Shown here: in pieces, positions 50,336-59,540 of the stretch
Layout of the letters: every line of letters starts with the position of its first letter
Numbering within the stretch: the first letter of the stretch is position 1
NCBI GenBank assembly: GCA_020634795.1
Contig: JACKAZ010000012.1
Location: 28,251-92,250, forward strand
DNA from: Ardenticatenales bacterium
Lineage (GTDB): Bacteria > Chloroflexota > Anaerolineae > Ardenticatenales > Ardenticatenaceae
Direction: 5' to 3'
DNA: 64,000 bases
Notes under the pieces: model-generated
Databases searched by the model: none
The model's input: only the letters and a program-made list of their open reading frames with translations
Told to the model about the DNA's origin: nothing
Made by a program: the position numbers and the translations under genes

Positions 50336-51967
50336 ATGAGTACTTCAACCCACGGCGCCCTACAACATGCGATTGCGGCCCGTCGCACCTTCGCCATTAT
50401 CTCCCACCCCGACGCGGGCAAGACCACCCTCACCGAAAAGCTGCTCCTTTACGGGGGGGCCGTCCAAGAGGCGGGCCAAGTGCGTGCCCGCAAGAATCGT
50501 CGGGCCGCGACCTCGGACTGGATGGCGATGGAGCAGGAGCGCGGTATTTCCGTCACCTCGACGGTCTTGCAATTTCCCTACAAGGCACATGTGATCAATC
50601 TGCTCGACACGCCGGGCCACCAGGATTTCTCCGAGGATACCTATCGCACCCTCACCGCTGCCGACAGTGCGGTGATGGTGATCGATGCGGCCAAGGGGAT
50701 CGAGGCACAGACCCGCAAACTGTTCGAAGTGACGAGCGAACGAGGAATCCCCATCCTGACCTTCGTGAACAAGATGGATCGGCCCGCGCAGCCGCCGCTC
50801 GCTCTGCTCGATGAAATCGAAGAGGTGTTGGGGCTAACGCCCGTGCCGATGAACTGGCCGATCGGCGATGGCGAAGCGTTTCGCGGTGTCTACGATCGCG
50901 AAACGCGGCAGCTCCATCTTTTCGAGCGCACAGCGCATGGCGCGAAACAGGCAGAGGTCGAGGTCGTCTCGTTGGACGACCCACGTTTGGCGCAAGAGAT
51001 CGGCGAGCAGCCGCTGGCGAAGCTGCGCGAAGAGATCGAACTGGTCGATCACGTCTTGCCCCGCTTCGAAGAAGAGGCGTTTCGTGCAGCGCAGATCACG
51101 CCGGTCTACTTCGGCTCGGCCTTGACCAACTTTGGGGTACAGCTCTTCTTCGACAGCTTCGTCGCGCTGGCCCCCGCCCCAGGGCCGCGTCGCACGGCGG
51201 ATGGGGGGGCGCTGATTCCCCCCACCGACGAGGATTTTTCTGGCTTCATCTTCAAGATTCAGTCCAACATGAACCCGCGCCATCGCGATTCGATCGCCTT
51301 TCTGCGCATCTGTTCGGGCCGCTTCACCCGTTCAATGGTCGTGCAACAGCCCCGCGAGGGGCGGGAGTTGCGGCTGAGCAACAGCCACAGCTTTTTTGCC
51401 CAAGCGCGCGAAACGGTGGACGAGGCCTACCCGGGGGATGTGATCGGCCTGATCTCAACCGGCCACTTCGCCATCGGCGACACCCTTTGCACCGGTAGCC
51501 CCATCGAATTCGAACCGATGCCGCGCTTCCAACCGGAGTATTTCGCACGGTTGAGCAACATCGATACGCGCCGCTATAAACAGTTCTGGAAGGGGCTGTC
51601 ACAGCTCCAGAAGGAAGGGGCGATCCAGCTCCTCTTCGAACCGCAAATGATGGGCCGCGAACCCATTCTGGCCGCCGTGGGTGAGCTTCAGTTTGACGTA
51701 GTGAGCCATCGGATGGAAAATGAGTACAATACTGAGACCCGCATGGAGCGGTTGCCCTACAGCGTGGCCCGCTGGGTCGATGGGCCTGCGGAGGCGGTGG
51801 ATGCGTTGCCGTGGAACCGCAACGCGCTTCGTCTGGAAAATGGCGAGGGCAAGACGGTGGCGCTCTTCCGCAACGAGTGGATGCTCAATTCATTCGTTGA
51901 GGCACACGGCGGCGACACCGTTCGCTTCCGTTCGATCCGCGACCTGGAGCTGATTCCGGTGGCGTGA
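50336..51967 (+). CDS. prfC: peptide chain release factor 3 (RF3)
   Basis: A 543-residue translational GTPase that recycles class I release factors. G1 is SHPDAGKTT, G2 RGISVTSTV, G3 DTPGHQDF, G4 NKMD, with the RF3-type insertion KNRRAATSDWMAMEQERGIS. It has normal length and an intact frame. The ATG at 50336 follows a leader with a hairpin. No operon partner is obvious downstream, where a gap of about 290 bp follows. Confidence 0.96.
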   Translation: MSTSTHGALQHAIAARRTFAIISHPDAGKTTLTEKLLLYGGAVQEAGQVRARKNRRAATSDWMAMEQERGISVTSTVLQFPYKAHVINLLDTPGHQDFSEDTYRTLTAADSAVMVIDAAKGIEAQTRKLFEVTSERGIPILTFVNKMDRPAQPPLALLDEIEEVLGLTPVPMNWPIGDGEAFRGVYDRETRQLHLFERTAHGAKQAEVEVVSLDDPRLAQEIGEQPLAKLREEIELVDHVLPRFEEEAFRAAQITPVYFGSALTNFGVQLFFDSFVALAPAPGPRRTADGGALIPPTDEDFSGFIFKIQSNMNPRHRDSIAFLRICSGRFTRSMVVQQPREGRELRLSNSHSFFAQARETVDEAYPGDVIGLISTGHFAIGDTLCTGSPIEFEPMPRFQPEYFARLSNIDTRRYKQFWKGLSQLQKEGAIQLLFEPQMMGREPILAAVGELQFDVVSHRMENEYNTETRMERLPYSVARWVDGPAEAVDALPWNRNALRLENGEGKTVALFRNEWMLNSFVEAHGGDTVRFRSIRDLELIPVA

Positions 51968-52260
51968 GCGGGCAAATAGCGAAGGGGCAGAGGTCAAGCG
52001 TCATTTCACCCGGTTGCTGTCGAGAATCGGGAAGCGGAGCACGTGGTCCTCTCATTGAAGCACAGGGCCTCCTAGCACCTTGCACTCTGCCCCTTCTTTA
52101 AGGCTGCCCACTCCTTACACTTTTCGCCCCCACCCATCGCCCTACGGTCCAAATCAGAGGCCAACACGCAGGTGATCGACAACCCCTTCTCCACGATCCA
52201 ACCGAACAGGCGACACGCAACCGCCGTCCGCGATCCATCAACACGACGAGGATGCCTTCC
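51968..52260. other. intergenic region without recognised features
   Basis: No gene, terminator or repeat stands out between prfC and the tail-anchored hypothetical protein. Confidence 0.4.
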
Positions 52261-52878
52261 ATGAGCCAAACGAACGTCGCCGCGCTGGAGCAAGCGACCG
52301 CCGCACTGCGCGAATCCTTCATCGTTCATGCCGGGATTCCCGAGAGCCTTGCGACGCCGCTGCTCTCATGGGCCGAAGGGCTGCTCTATCAGCGGCTGCG
52401 GGGAAGCAGCGCTAATGACGCCGCAGGCCACGAGGTCCAACCCGTGGTCAGCCGCGTGTTGGCGGCGCTGGACGAAGTGCAACGTCTGGCATTGAGCCAC
52501 AAGGAACTGCCCCGCCGCGAACTCAGCGAACAGACCGCGGCGTTATTCCCGGCGCGGGCGTTGCGTTCCCCTGCCTTCACCGTGCGGGTCGATGAGTTGG
52601 TGGACAACGGAGGGTCGCTGGATGCGGGCCAATGGCTCACCGCGCTCTTGACGCTGCTCCAAGCCAGCGCCAGCTTTGGCAGCGCCCTTCCCCGCGTGAG
52701 CCAGGACGATGCGGCTCACAAGGCAGTCAGCAATGGGGAGGGCGCGGCCCCTGCGCTGTCGCCATCCGCGCCCGTTTTCAGCGCGGTTAGCGGCGCACGC
52801 CCGTCCGAACCAAACTGGTGGCTGGTGGGGCTGCTGCTGCTCGTCGCCTTTATGATCTTGCTCTTCCTGTTACGATAG
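52261..52878 (+). CDS. hypothetical tail-anchored protein
   Basis: A 205-residue protein with a soluble helical body (about 1-140), an Ala/Pro/Ser-rich linker (140-180) and a C-terminal transmembrane segment NWWLVGLLLLVAFMILLFLL ending in one Arg. This is a tail-anchored topology with most of the protein in the cytoplasm. The family is not recognised. GAGG lies 9 bp before the ATG at 52261, so this start is preferred over one at 52252. The small gene that follows by 35 bp may be in the same transcript. Confidence 0.6.
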   Translation: MSQTNVAALEQATAALRESFIVHAGIPESLATPLLSWAEGLLYQRLRGSSANDAAGHEVQPVVSRVLAALDEVQRLALSHKELPRRELSEQTAALFPARALRSPAFTVRVDELVDNGGSLDAGQWLTALLTLLQASASFGSALPRVSQDDAAHKAVSNGEGAAPALSPSAPVFSAVSGARPSEPNWWLVGLLLLVAFMILLFLLR

Positions 52879-52913
52879 CGGGGCGGAATCGGAGGAAACC
52901 GGAAAGGCAGACG

Positions 52914-53120
52914 TTGGGCTTCACCTTCCAACTGCGGAAGTCGGGGGAAGTGATTTTGTATCATGAAGAGCGGCTGGCAACCACGCTGCGTGGCACGCAA
53001 GCGACGAGGTTTCTCGCCCAAATCGACGGAATAAGTCCAGCAGAGGGTCAGCAGTTGATGGCGCGCTTGACCGGCAACTACAAACGGGGTAATGAGCGGC
53101 GTGGCCGCAATCGAGGATAG
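52914..53120 (+). CDS. small conserved hypothetical protein, TTG start
   Basis: A 68-residue basic protein: FTFQLRKSGEVILYHEERLATTLRG, ATRFLAQIDG, QQLMARLTGNYKRGNERRGR. The pattern of a strand-rich N-terminus and an RLTGNYKRGNER end belongs to small conserved hypothetical proteins seen in several phyla. No ATG fits; TTG at 52914 follows GGAGGAAACCGGAAAGG. A strong terminator lies 10 bp after the stop. Function unknown. Confidence 0.6.
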   Translation: MGFTFQLRKSGEVILYHEERLATTLRGTQATRFLAQIDGISPAEGQQLMARLTGNYKRGNERRGRNRG

Positions 53121-53128
53121 TCGCCCAT

Positions 53129-53165
53129 CAAAAAAAGAGCGCAACATTGCGCTCTTTTTCTTTTG
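53129..53165. terminator. bidirectional terminator between small gene and anti-sigma-like gene
   Basis: AAAAAGAGCGCAA pairs with TTGCGCTCTTTTT around a CA-type loop, followed by T-runs on the plus strand and A-runs on the other side. It serves both convergent units. Confidence 0.88.
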
Positions 53166-53187
53166 TAGAAAGGCAGACGAGTCGCGT

Positions 53188-53541
53188 CTATTCCGTCCGC
53201 GCGGCTTGACCCCGCCAGGCGCGGGCGGCCAACGCCCCGGCCACGGTCACCGAAGCGCCGAGCGCCGCCCATTGCCAGCGCTGGCGTTGTTGGGCCGCGT
53301 GCTGCTGGGCTTCGTGCGCGGCGATCAACCGCTGCTTCAGCGCGGCGCGTGCCGCGCGGGGCATCGTGATCTGCGAGGAGGGTTCGTAGTAGCGATTCAC
53401 GGTCTCTGTCAGCGCCGCCAACGGCGCGATTTCCGCCATTTCGTCGGGAAAGAGCGTGCTGAGTCGGCCCGCGTAGTCGGGGGTTCGGCTCACCAGCCCA
53501 TCGGTATAGGCCGCCAGTAAATCTTCATCAAAAGGGTTCAC
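53188..53541 (-). CDS. hypothetical membrane protein coupled to ECF sigma factor (possible anti-sigma)
   Basis: A 117-residue protein with a soluble N-terminal part and one possible helix near the C-terminus (ALGASVTVAGALAARAW). It overlaps the sigma factor gene by 4 bp, the usual place for an anti-sigma factor. No zinc-binding HxxxCxxC anti-sigma motif is present, so the anti-sigma role rests on context. Confidence 0.6.
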   Translation of the reverse strand: MNPFDEDLLAAYTDGLVSRTPDYAGRLSTLFPDEMAEIAPLAALTETVNRYYEPSSQITMPRAARAALKQRLIAAHEAQQHAAQQRQRWQWAALGASVTVAGALAARAWRGQAARTE

Positions 53542-54134
53542 GGTTCTCTGACTCCTCTCACTTTGCTCTCCCGCTCCGGAGCGCCAAATCCCCGATTTTG
53601 CATGCCCTCGCGTAACGCGGTCAGCGTACGATGGTAGAGTGACTTGATCGCCCCTTCGGTACGGCCCATCATTTCGCCGATCTGCGCGTTACTCAACCCC
53701 TCGGTGAATTTAAGGTGCAACAGCAGTTTGCGATCTTCGTGCAGTTCGCCGATCGCAGCTTTCAGCGAGTCAATCGTATCCCACAACTCGACCGTGTGGG
53801 GCGGTTCTTGGTGGCTGTCCCCGTGCAGCGAAACGGTATCCAGCGGCATCGTTTCGCGCCGCGCGCTGTCACGATAATGATTGGCCAGCAAGTTGTAAGC
53901 GATCCGATAGAGCCATGCGGCAAAGGGCGCTCCGCGATCCACGTAACGAGGCAGCGCCTTCAACACACGCATGAAACAGCGCGAGGTCAACTCCTCCGCC
54001 ACCTGCTCATCGCCGACACGCACATAGAGGTAGCGGTAAATTCGATCGACGTAGATCTCGTACAGCTTGCCGAACGCTTCGGAATCGCTTTTTGCTTGTT
54101 CTATGAGCTGACCGTCCGCTTCTTGATGCACCAC
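53538..54134 (-). CDS. ECF-type RNA polymerase sigma factor
   Basis: A 198-residue sigma-70 family member with region 2 (FGKLYEIYVDRIYRYLYVRVGD...ELTSRCFMRVLKALPRY...FAAWLYRIAYNLLANHYRD) and region 4 (LKFTEGLSNAQIGEMMGRTEGAIKSLYHRTLTALR). Region 3 is absent, which marks it as ECF. The translation start is a GTG whose exact position is uncertain. It is coupled to a small membrane protein. Confidence 0.92.
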   Translation of the reverse strand: MVHQEADGQLIEQAKSDSEAFGKLYEIYVDRIYRYLYVRVGDEQVAEELTSRCFMRVLKALPRYVDRGAPFAAWLYRIAYNLLANHYRDSARRETMPLDTVSLHGDSHQEPPHTVELWDTIDSLKAAIGELHEDRKLLLHLKFTEGLSNAQIGEMMGRTEGAIKSLYHRTLTALREGMQNRGFGAPERESKVRGVREP

Positions 54135-54317
54135 TCCTCCATGTCACGCGGACCAGCCGCGTTATGAAGCAGCAGTATATCATAGAGCGCCAAATTATGG
54201 AGAATGGACGCCGCATCCGTAACGCCCAGCTCGGCAGATGAAAAGGGTGCAGGGGAGATGGGGCATGGGCCGCCTTGCGAGCAGTCGAATCACAACGCCG
54301 CCACACGCCCCACGTCC
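54135..54317. other. short intergenic gap
   Basis: The gap between the sigma factor and degV genes shows no gene or clear hairpin. Confidence 0.4.
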
Positions 54318-55160
54318 CTAGATGTCCGGCGCGGGGATCACCGCCGCACCGACAACCGCAGGGCCGGTATGGGTCAAAATGACGGGACCGATTTCGGAGC
54401 GGATCAACGTCTGCACGTTCAACCGTTGGCGCAGCAGCGCTTCCAGTTCGGACGAATCGTCCGCCGCCGCTTGCGCGATGCCGACCCAAACCGGTTGATC
54501 GCCGAAGTGGTTGGCATGACGCTCAACGATGTAGCCCAGGGCCTTCTTGCGGCTGCGGGCACGCTCCCCCGCTTCAAGCACCCCATCTTTTAGGATGATG
54601 GTCGGTTTCACTTTGAGCAGCCCGCCGATGAAGGCCTGAGCGCCGCCGATGCGCCCCCCCCGCTTCAAATACTCCAAGGTGTCGAGCGTCAGCACCAGCT
54701 CGCATTCTTCGGTTAGTGGCTGGAGACGGGTTGCGATCTGTTCACGATCGAGGCCCGCCTCAATCATGTCGCCCGCTGCTTTGAGCATCATCGAGGCACC
54801 GGCTGAGATGGAAAGCGTATCGACGAGCGAAATCGGCGCCCCCTCAAGGGCGATCATCGCGTTACGAGCCGAGTTGTAGGTGCCACTCAACTTGCTGGAA
54901 AGCACCAAACAGAGCACCTCGTCTCCCGCATCTACCATGGCCCGAAAGGTCTCCTCGAATTCGAGGGGGGACGGCTGCGACGTGGTCGGCATGGGGTCGG
55001 CATGGGGCAAGCGGCGCAAGAACTCGTCAACGCTGATCTCATTCCCCTCGCGATAGCTTTCGCTTCCAAAAATCACTTTAAGCGGCACGACTTCGATGTT
55101 ATAGCGACTACGAATATCCTCCGGGACATTTGATGCGCTATCCGTAACCAGTCGAATCAC
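54318..55160 (-). CDS. DegV-family fatty-acid-binding protein
   Basis: A 280-residue protein of normal length. DegV/FakB proteins bind a fatty acid for phosphorylation by FakA. Motifs: VTDSASNVP at the N-terminus, TSQPSPLEF, VLCLVLSSKLSGTYNSA, LVDTLSISAG and YLKRGGRIGGAQAFIGGLL. The GTG at 55160 has a near-perfect SD (AAGGAGGAG, 4-5 bp spacing) and is preferred over an ATG at 55241. No fakA is adjacent. Confidence 0.92.
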   Translation of the reverse strand: MIRLVTDSASNVPEDIRSRYNIEVVPLKVIFGSESYREGNEISVDEFLRRLPHADPMPTTSQPSPLEFEETFRAMVDAGDEVLCLVLSSKLSGTYNSARNAMIALEGAPISLVDTLSISAGASMMLKAAGDMIEAGLDREQIATRLQPLTEECELVLTLDTLEYLKRGGRIGGAQAFIGGLLKVKPTIILKDGVLEAGERARSRKKALGYIVERHANHFGDQPVWVGIAQAAADDSSELEALLRQRLNVQTLIRSEIGPVILTHTGPAVVGAAVIPAPDI

Positions 55161-55301
55161 GCTCTCCTCCTTGGTCTTGGAAAAATAGCTGGTAGCAACA
55201 ACGGATGTTCGGCAGAACGGGCAGGCGGGGTCAGCAGACAATCAGAGCGATTTCAGACCGCCTCACCCGTAGACAATAAGAACCCAGTAAGCCAAGAAAC
55301 G

Positions 55302-56228
55302 TTACGCAGCCGGCGTGTCACGCGGATCGGTGGTCCGCACGAGTGGGTCACCAGGGGGCTGACCTTCCGGCTCCGTACCAAGGACACGCATCGTTTGGAT
55401 CGGATAGGGGATCTCGATGCCCTCGACATCCAGAGTTGATTTGATCGCCGCAATCACCCGCTCTTGCACATGGATCACATCGCTCCGCGGGGAGTTCGTC
55501 CACCAGCGCACCCGCATCAACACCGACGAATCGGCCAGATCTCCCATCAGCACATCGGGCGCGGGGCTGTCGCTGACCCCCTCGACTTGGCGAACCGCCG
55601 CCAGCACTGTGCGCTTCGCCTTTTCGAAGTCGTCGCCGTAGCCGATGCCCACATCGTATTCGGAGCGGCGTTGCGGGAAGGCGGTGTTGACCACCACGAC
55701 ATGGGTGTAGATGTCAGCGTTCGGGATCACCACCCGTCGCCCATCGTATGTTTTCAGCAGCGTGGCACGGATCTGAATGTCATCGACCGTGCCCTCGAAA
55801 CTGTCCATGACGATCTGGTCGCCGATGCGGAACGGCTCGGTCAACAGGATCAGAATGCCCGCCAGAAAGTTTTGCAGAATATCGCGAAACGCGAAGCCCA
55901 CCGCCACACTGCCAAAGCCGACCCCCGTCAACAGGCTCGTCGCCGTGAACTCGGGCAGCAGCACCGTGATGGCGAGGAAGAGCGCAACGAGGTTGGCGGC
56001 GTAGCGTACCAAGCGGGAGAGCACCATCACCGATTGCTGGGGGCGGCCCACCCGCGCCAGTGCCCGCTGCGCGGCCCGCTCCACCAGCCCAGCGATGAAC
56101 AGGCCGATCCCAAAGACGAGTAACGCCGCGATCAGATTGGGCAACGTGGCGATGAAGCTTGCGACGAAACGATTGATCGTATCGACGGCGGGTTGGAAGA
56201 TGCCGACCGTTTCTTCTATGGGATCCAT
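55302..56228 (-). CDS. small-conductance mechanosensitive channel (MscS family)
   Basis: A 308-residue membrane protein. It has helices at about 25-50, 75-95 and 95-115, a pore-lining helix with GVGFGSVAVGFAFRDILQNFLAGI, then the beta domain (FRIGDQIVMDSFEGTVDDIQIRATLL) and the cytoplasmic cage ending near FPIQ-like PYPIQTMRV. It releases solutes under osmotic shock. It is a single-gene unit. Confidence 0.93.
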   Translation of the reverse strand: MDPIEETVGIFQPAVDTINRFVASFIATLPNLIAALLVFGIGLFIAGLVERAAQRALARVGRPQQSVMVLSRLVRYAANLVALFLAITVLLPEFTATSLLTGVGFGSVAVGFAFRDILQNFLAGILILLTEPFRIGDQIVMDSFEGTVDDIQIRATLLKTYDGRRVVIPNADIYTHVVVVNTAFPQRRSEYDVGIGYGDDFEKAKRTVLAAVRQVEGVSDSPAPDVLMGDLADSSVLMRVRWWTNSPRSDVIHVQERVIAAIKSTLDVEGIEIPYPIQTMRVLGTEPEGQPPGDPLVRTTDPRDTPAA

Positions 56229-56508
56229 CTCTGTTCCTCAATGGCAACTTGAAAACGGGGAGAGTCTCAACTGTAACGGGCAGGCGGAATCGCGTCAAAT
56301 CGGGCAAACGCTACGCACAAGTAGAGAACAATAGGATCCCCCAACTCCCCCAGCTCCCCTAGCACCCCCAACTCCCCCAGCTCCCCCTAGCTCCCTCTCC
56401 GTTTGGTGCGGCCCCACGGCCCATGTATCATCATTGACAAAGCAATAAAGGCTGCCGCGTGCATCGCTGCACCAATCTGACTGCCGTGCAGCCAACAAGG
56501 AGGACGAT
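56229..56508. repeat. divergent intergenic gap with AGCTCCCC repeats
   Basis: Tandem CCCCCAACTCCCCCAGCTCC-type units lie at about 56336-56400, the inverse of GGGAGCTAG repeats at 36150 and 45757. The region lies between mscS (-) and ftsY (+). Confidence 0.7.
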
Positions 56509-57456
56509 GTGATCTTTGGACGCGCAAAAAGTATCGCCGACAGCCTACGCAAAACGCGGGAATCGGCCTTCGGCCAAATCGGGGCGCTACTCGGCCCCAG
56601 TGATATCGACGAGGCGTTTTGGGAAGAGTTAGAAACCCTGCTCATTCAAGCGGATGTCGGCGTCAAAACCACGGTGCATCTGATCGAATGGCTCCAAGAG
56701 CGGGTGGATGAGGAAGGGCTTCACCGCACCGAGCAGGTCCGCGAGCTGCTCAAAGGGCGCATGGTGGAGATTCTGAGTGCTTCCGAGACAGATTATCTGT
56801 CCGGACGGCGACTGCTGAGTGTGGTGTTGGTTGCGGGGGTCAACGGCTCTGGCAAGACGACGAGTATCGGCAAGCTGGCCCACTGGCACAAGGAAAAAGG
56901 ACAGAAGGTGATTCTCGCTGCGGCGGACACCTTCCGCGCCGCCGCGATCGACCAACTGAAGCTGTGGAGCCAGCGTGCGGGGGTGGACATCATCGCCCAA
57001 GCGCCCGGCTCCGACCCGGGTGCGGTCACCTACGATGCGATTCAAGCCGCCTTTGGCCGGCGTGAGGCCAGCGTGGTGATCATCGACACGGCGGGACGGC
57101 TACAGACGCAGTTCAACCTGATGGCCGAACTGTCGAAGATTCAGCGCGTTGCGGCCCAGAACGTCCACGAAGCGCCCCACGAAACGCTGCTGACGCTGGA
57201 CGCGACCAGTGGCTCCAATGCGCTCAGCCAAGCCAAGCATTTTGCCAAGAGCGCCCCGCTCACCGGTGTGATTCTGACGAAGCTGGATGGTGCGGCCAAA
57301 GGGGGAATGGCGCTGGCCGTGGCCCACGAACATGGGCTGCCGATCAAGTGGATCGGCACGGGGGAGCGGATGGAGGATTTGCAGCCCTTCAATGCCCGCG
57401 AATATGTGGAGGCATTGTTCGACAACGGTGCAGCGACGACAGAGGCGGTGCGTTAG
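56509..57456 (+). CDS. ftsY: signal recognition particle receptor FtsY
   Basis: A 315-residue SRP GTPase. The N domain is followed by the G domain with G1 GVNGSGKTTSIGKLA, ADTFRAAAIDQLKLW, G3 IIDTAGRLQ, LDATSGSNAL, TKLDGAAKGGMAL and PIKWIGTGERMEDLQPF. The acidic A domain of E. coli FtsY is missing, as in many bacteria. The start is a GTG after AAGGAGG. It docks ribosome-nascent-chain complexes to the membrane. Confidence 0.96.
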   Translation: MIFGRAKSIADSLRKTRESAFGQIGALLGPSDIDEAFWEELETLLIQADVGVKTTVHLIEWLQERVDEEGLHRTEQVRELLKGRMVEILSASETDYLSGRRLLSVVLVAGVNGSGKTTSIGKLAHWHKEKGQKVILAAADTFRAAAIDQLKLWSQRAGVDIIAQAPGSDPGAVTYDAIQAAFGRREASVVIIDTAGRLQTQFNLMAELSKIQRVAAQNVHEAPHETLLTLDATSGSNALSQAKHFAKSAPLTGVILTKLDGAAKGGMALAVAHEHGLPIKWIGTGERMEDLQPFNAREYVEALFDNGAATTEAVR

Positions 57457-57502
57457 CGCTGATCAGCCCAACGGGTGCACGCTCTTCTGCGTGGGCGCAT
57501 GG

Positions 57503-57580
57503 CCCTCACACCGCCCCCCCCTCGCGGAGTGCGGCGATCTTCTCGTCGCTGTAGCCGAGTAATTCCCGTAGCAGCTCATC
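57503..57580. repeat. 78-bp duplicate of the CoA-transferase gene 3' end
   Basis: This block differs from 58059-58136 by about two substitutions. It encodes on the minus strand the C-terminal tail DELLRELLGYSDE(K/E)IAAL and stop. The MNT/HEPN segment lies between the two copies. Confidence 0.9.
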
Positions 57581-57682
57581 TTGAGCCCAGTCAGAATAGT
57601 CCATACCGTGGGTATAGACCATCACCTTTTCACAGGCGATAACGATGTCCTCTAGGAAGAGGTGATAATTACGGGACGGCAA
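57506..57682 (-). pseudogene. truncated HEPN (DUF86) protein fused in frame to a CoA-transferase tail
   Basis: From a TTG at 57682 the minus strand reads PSRNYHLFLEDIVIACEKVM and VYTHGMDYSDWAQ, which is the N-terminal ~32 residues of a HEPN/DUF86 toxin. It then continues in frame into DELLRELLGYSDEKIAALRE to the CoA-transferase stop. The HEPN active-site region (RX4-6H) is lost. The start overlaps the MNT stop, as in intact MNT-HEPN pairs. This chimera probably arose at the duplication breakpoint. Confidence 0.75.
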
Positions 57683-57959
57683 TCAATTCCCCCTCGATGT
57701 ACGGCCTAAAGCGGTCGTTGAGGGCAGCCGTTGTGAGCAAGTCTACTGGACATTCCAATAGCTGTTCTAAGAAACCATGCAGATCCACATAGCGATCAAA
57801 GGTGGCAGGTGGAACGAAATCTACCAATATGTCGACATCGCTGTCCCTCGTGCCTTCACCCCGTGCAACGGAGCCGAAGAGCGCTAACGAAGCCACCCCA
57901 AAGTTCGTCCATTCTTCACGGCTTTCGTCGAGCCGCTTCAATATCTCATCTTGGTTCAT
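57669..57959 (-). CDS. MNT-type nucleotidyltransferase (antitoxin of an MNT/HEPN pair)
   Basis: A 96-residue minimal nucleotidyltransferase with LFGSVARGEGTRDSDVDILV (Gly29-Ser30, Asp41, Asp43) and a short C-terminal region. In HEPN/MNT modules this protein neutralises the HEPN RNase, often by AMPylation. The partner here is truncated, so the antitoxin is an orphan remnant. ATG at 57959; an in-frame start at 58064 lies in the duplicated block and is less likely. Confidence 0.85.
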   Translation of the reverse strand: MNQDEILKRLDESREEWTNFGVASLALFGSVARGEGTRDSDVDILVDFVPPATFDRYVDLHGFLEQLLECPVDLLTTAALNDRFRPYIEGELIAVP

Positions 57960-58060
57960 CAGTGACCCTCGTCCTTCCCATCCCCATACGTCAAGTTGCC
58001 GCCTAACTCTCCTCTGAGGGCACGTATTGCCCAGTTGCAACATTGTACCACAAGTGTCCC

Positions 58061-59251
58061 TCACACCGCCCCCCCCTCGCGGAGTGCGGCGATTTCCTCG
58101 TCGCTGTAGCCGAGTAATTCCCGTAGCAGCTCATCGCTCTGCTCGCCGAGCAGGGGCGGTGGGCTGGCGATGCGGGCCGGTGTGACACTCAGCTTTGGCA
58201 CAGGGCCGACCAACGGGATGTCGCCGCCCTGCGGGTGAGCAATGGTTTGCACCATCGCCCGTGCCACGGCCTGCGGGTCGGCGAGTGCCGTTGGGATATC
58301 GTTGACCGGACCACAAGGCACGTCGACGGCGAGCAACGCCTCGACCCACGTGGCGGTCGGCCGCTGTTTTAGCTGCGCCACCAACGTGGGGAGCAAGGCA
58401 TCGCGATGCACCACCCGTGCCGCATTCGTGGCAAAGCGCGGCTCATCGCTGAGTGACGCAAGGCCAATCACCTCGCAAAAGCTGCGAAACTGACGGTCGT
58501 TCCCCACGGCGATCATCAGCCAGCCGTCCGCGCTCTCGAACGGTTGATAGGGCACAATGGTGGCGTGGGCATTACCTTGTCGCTGCGGCGCGTCGCCCGA
58601 CAGCAGATAGCTGCTCGCCACATTGACCAGCCAGCCCAACTGCGCATCAAACAATGCGATGTCGATGACCTGCCCCTCGCCCGTGCGCGTCCGATGATGG
58701 AGCGCCGCAAGAATAGAAAGCGCCGCATACAAGCCCGCTGTCACGTCGACGATGGCGACCCCCACCTTGAAGGGCGGCCCTTCGACCGGCCCCGTGATGC
58801 TCATGATGCCACCCTGCGCTTCGATCACGGTGTCGTAGCCCGGCCGGTCGCGGTAGGGGCCGGTCTGCCCATAGCCGGTGATCGCACAATAGATCAGGCC
58901 CGGGTTGAGCTCGCGCAGCGCTTCGTAGCCCAGTCCCATTCGCTCCATCGTGCCGACTTTGAAATTCTCGATCAGGACGTCGGCCTTCGCCACCAATTCC
59001 CGCAGGATTTGTCGCCCCGCCTCGTGCTTCAGGTTGAGCGTCAGGCTCCGTTTGTTGCGGTTGGCGCAGAGGTAGTAGGCACTTTCGCCCGCCTGGGTGA
59101 AGGGGGGTCCCCAACGGCGCGTGTCGTCACCCCGGCCGGGCTGTTCGATCTTGATCACATCGGCGCCAAAGTCGGCCAGCACCATCGTGCCATACGGCCC
59201 CGCCAGCACGCGGGTCAGGTCGACGATCAGCAGGTCGGAGAGGGCGCTCAT
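58061..59251 (-). CDS. CaiB/BaiF family III CoA-transferase
   Basis: A 396-residue family III CoA-transferase. It has DLTRVLAGPYGTMVLADFGADVIKIEQPG at the start, then NRNKRSLTLNLKHE, GLGYEALRELNPGLIYCAITG, the catalytic Asp region VGVAIVDVTAGLYA, and the C-terminal domain. The CoA donor and acid substrate cannot be told from sequence. Its 3' 75 bp are duplicated at 57503. Its C-terminus is intact here. Confidence 0.9.
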   Translation of the reverse strand: MSALSDLLIVDLTRVLAGPYGTMVLADFGADVIKIEQPGRGDDTRRWGPPFTQAGESAYYLCANRNKRSLTLNLKHEAGRQILRELVAKADVLIENFKVGTMERMGLGYEALRELNPGLIYCAITGYGQTGPYRDRPGYDTVIEAQGGIMSITGPVEGPPFKVGVAIVDVTAGLYAALSILAALHHRTRTGEGQVIDIALFDAQLGWLVNVASSYLLSGDAPQRQGNAHATIVPYQPFESADGWLMIAVGNDRQFRSFCEVIGLASLSDEPRFATNAARVVHRDALLPTLVAQLKQRPTATWVEALLAVDVPCGPVNDIPTALADPQAVARAMVQTIAHPQGGDIPLVGPVPKLSVTPARIASPPPLLGEQSDELLRELLGYSDEEIAALREGGAV

Positions 59252-59540
59252 CTTAGGTGTCTATCGGTTGGAATGGAGGATCGAGAAGCGAGAAACGAGA
59301 AACGTTGAAACCGCTTATCCGGAGCGAAACGTCGGGAGAAACGGAAGAACATAGGCTAAGCAGGATGCGTTAGGACGAGATGTGGCGATGGAAAAACAGA
59401 CAGTGAAGAGTGAAAAACGAGAGGCAAGGGGGGAGCGGTGATACACCATTCAACGTCACCCCATTCTCCATGCTCCATTTCACGCCAGCACTCATGAAGC
59501 CCAACCTCGAAACTCATGAAGCTTCCTACACTCACCGAAC
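59252..59540. other. intergenic gap without recognised features
   Basis: Only repeats of GAAACGAGAAACG type (59285-59305) are seen; there is no gene. Confidence 0.4.
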
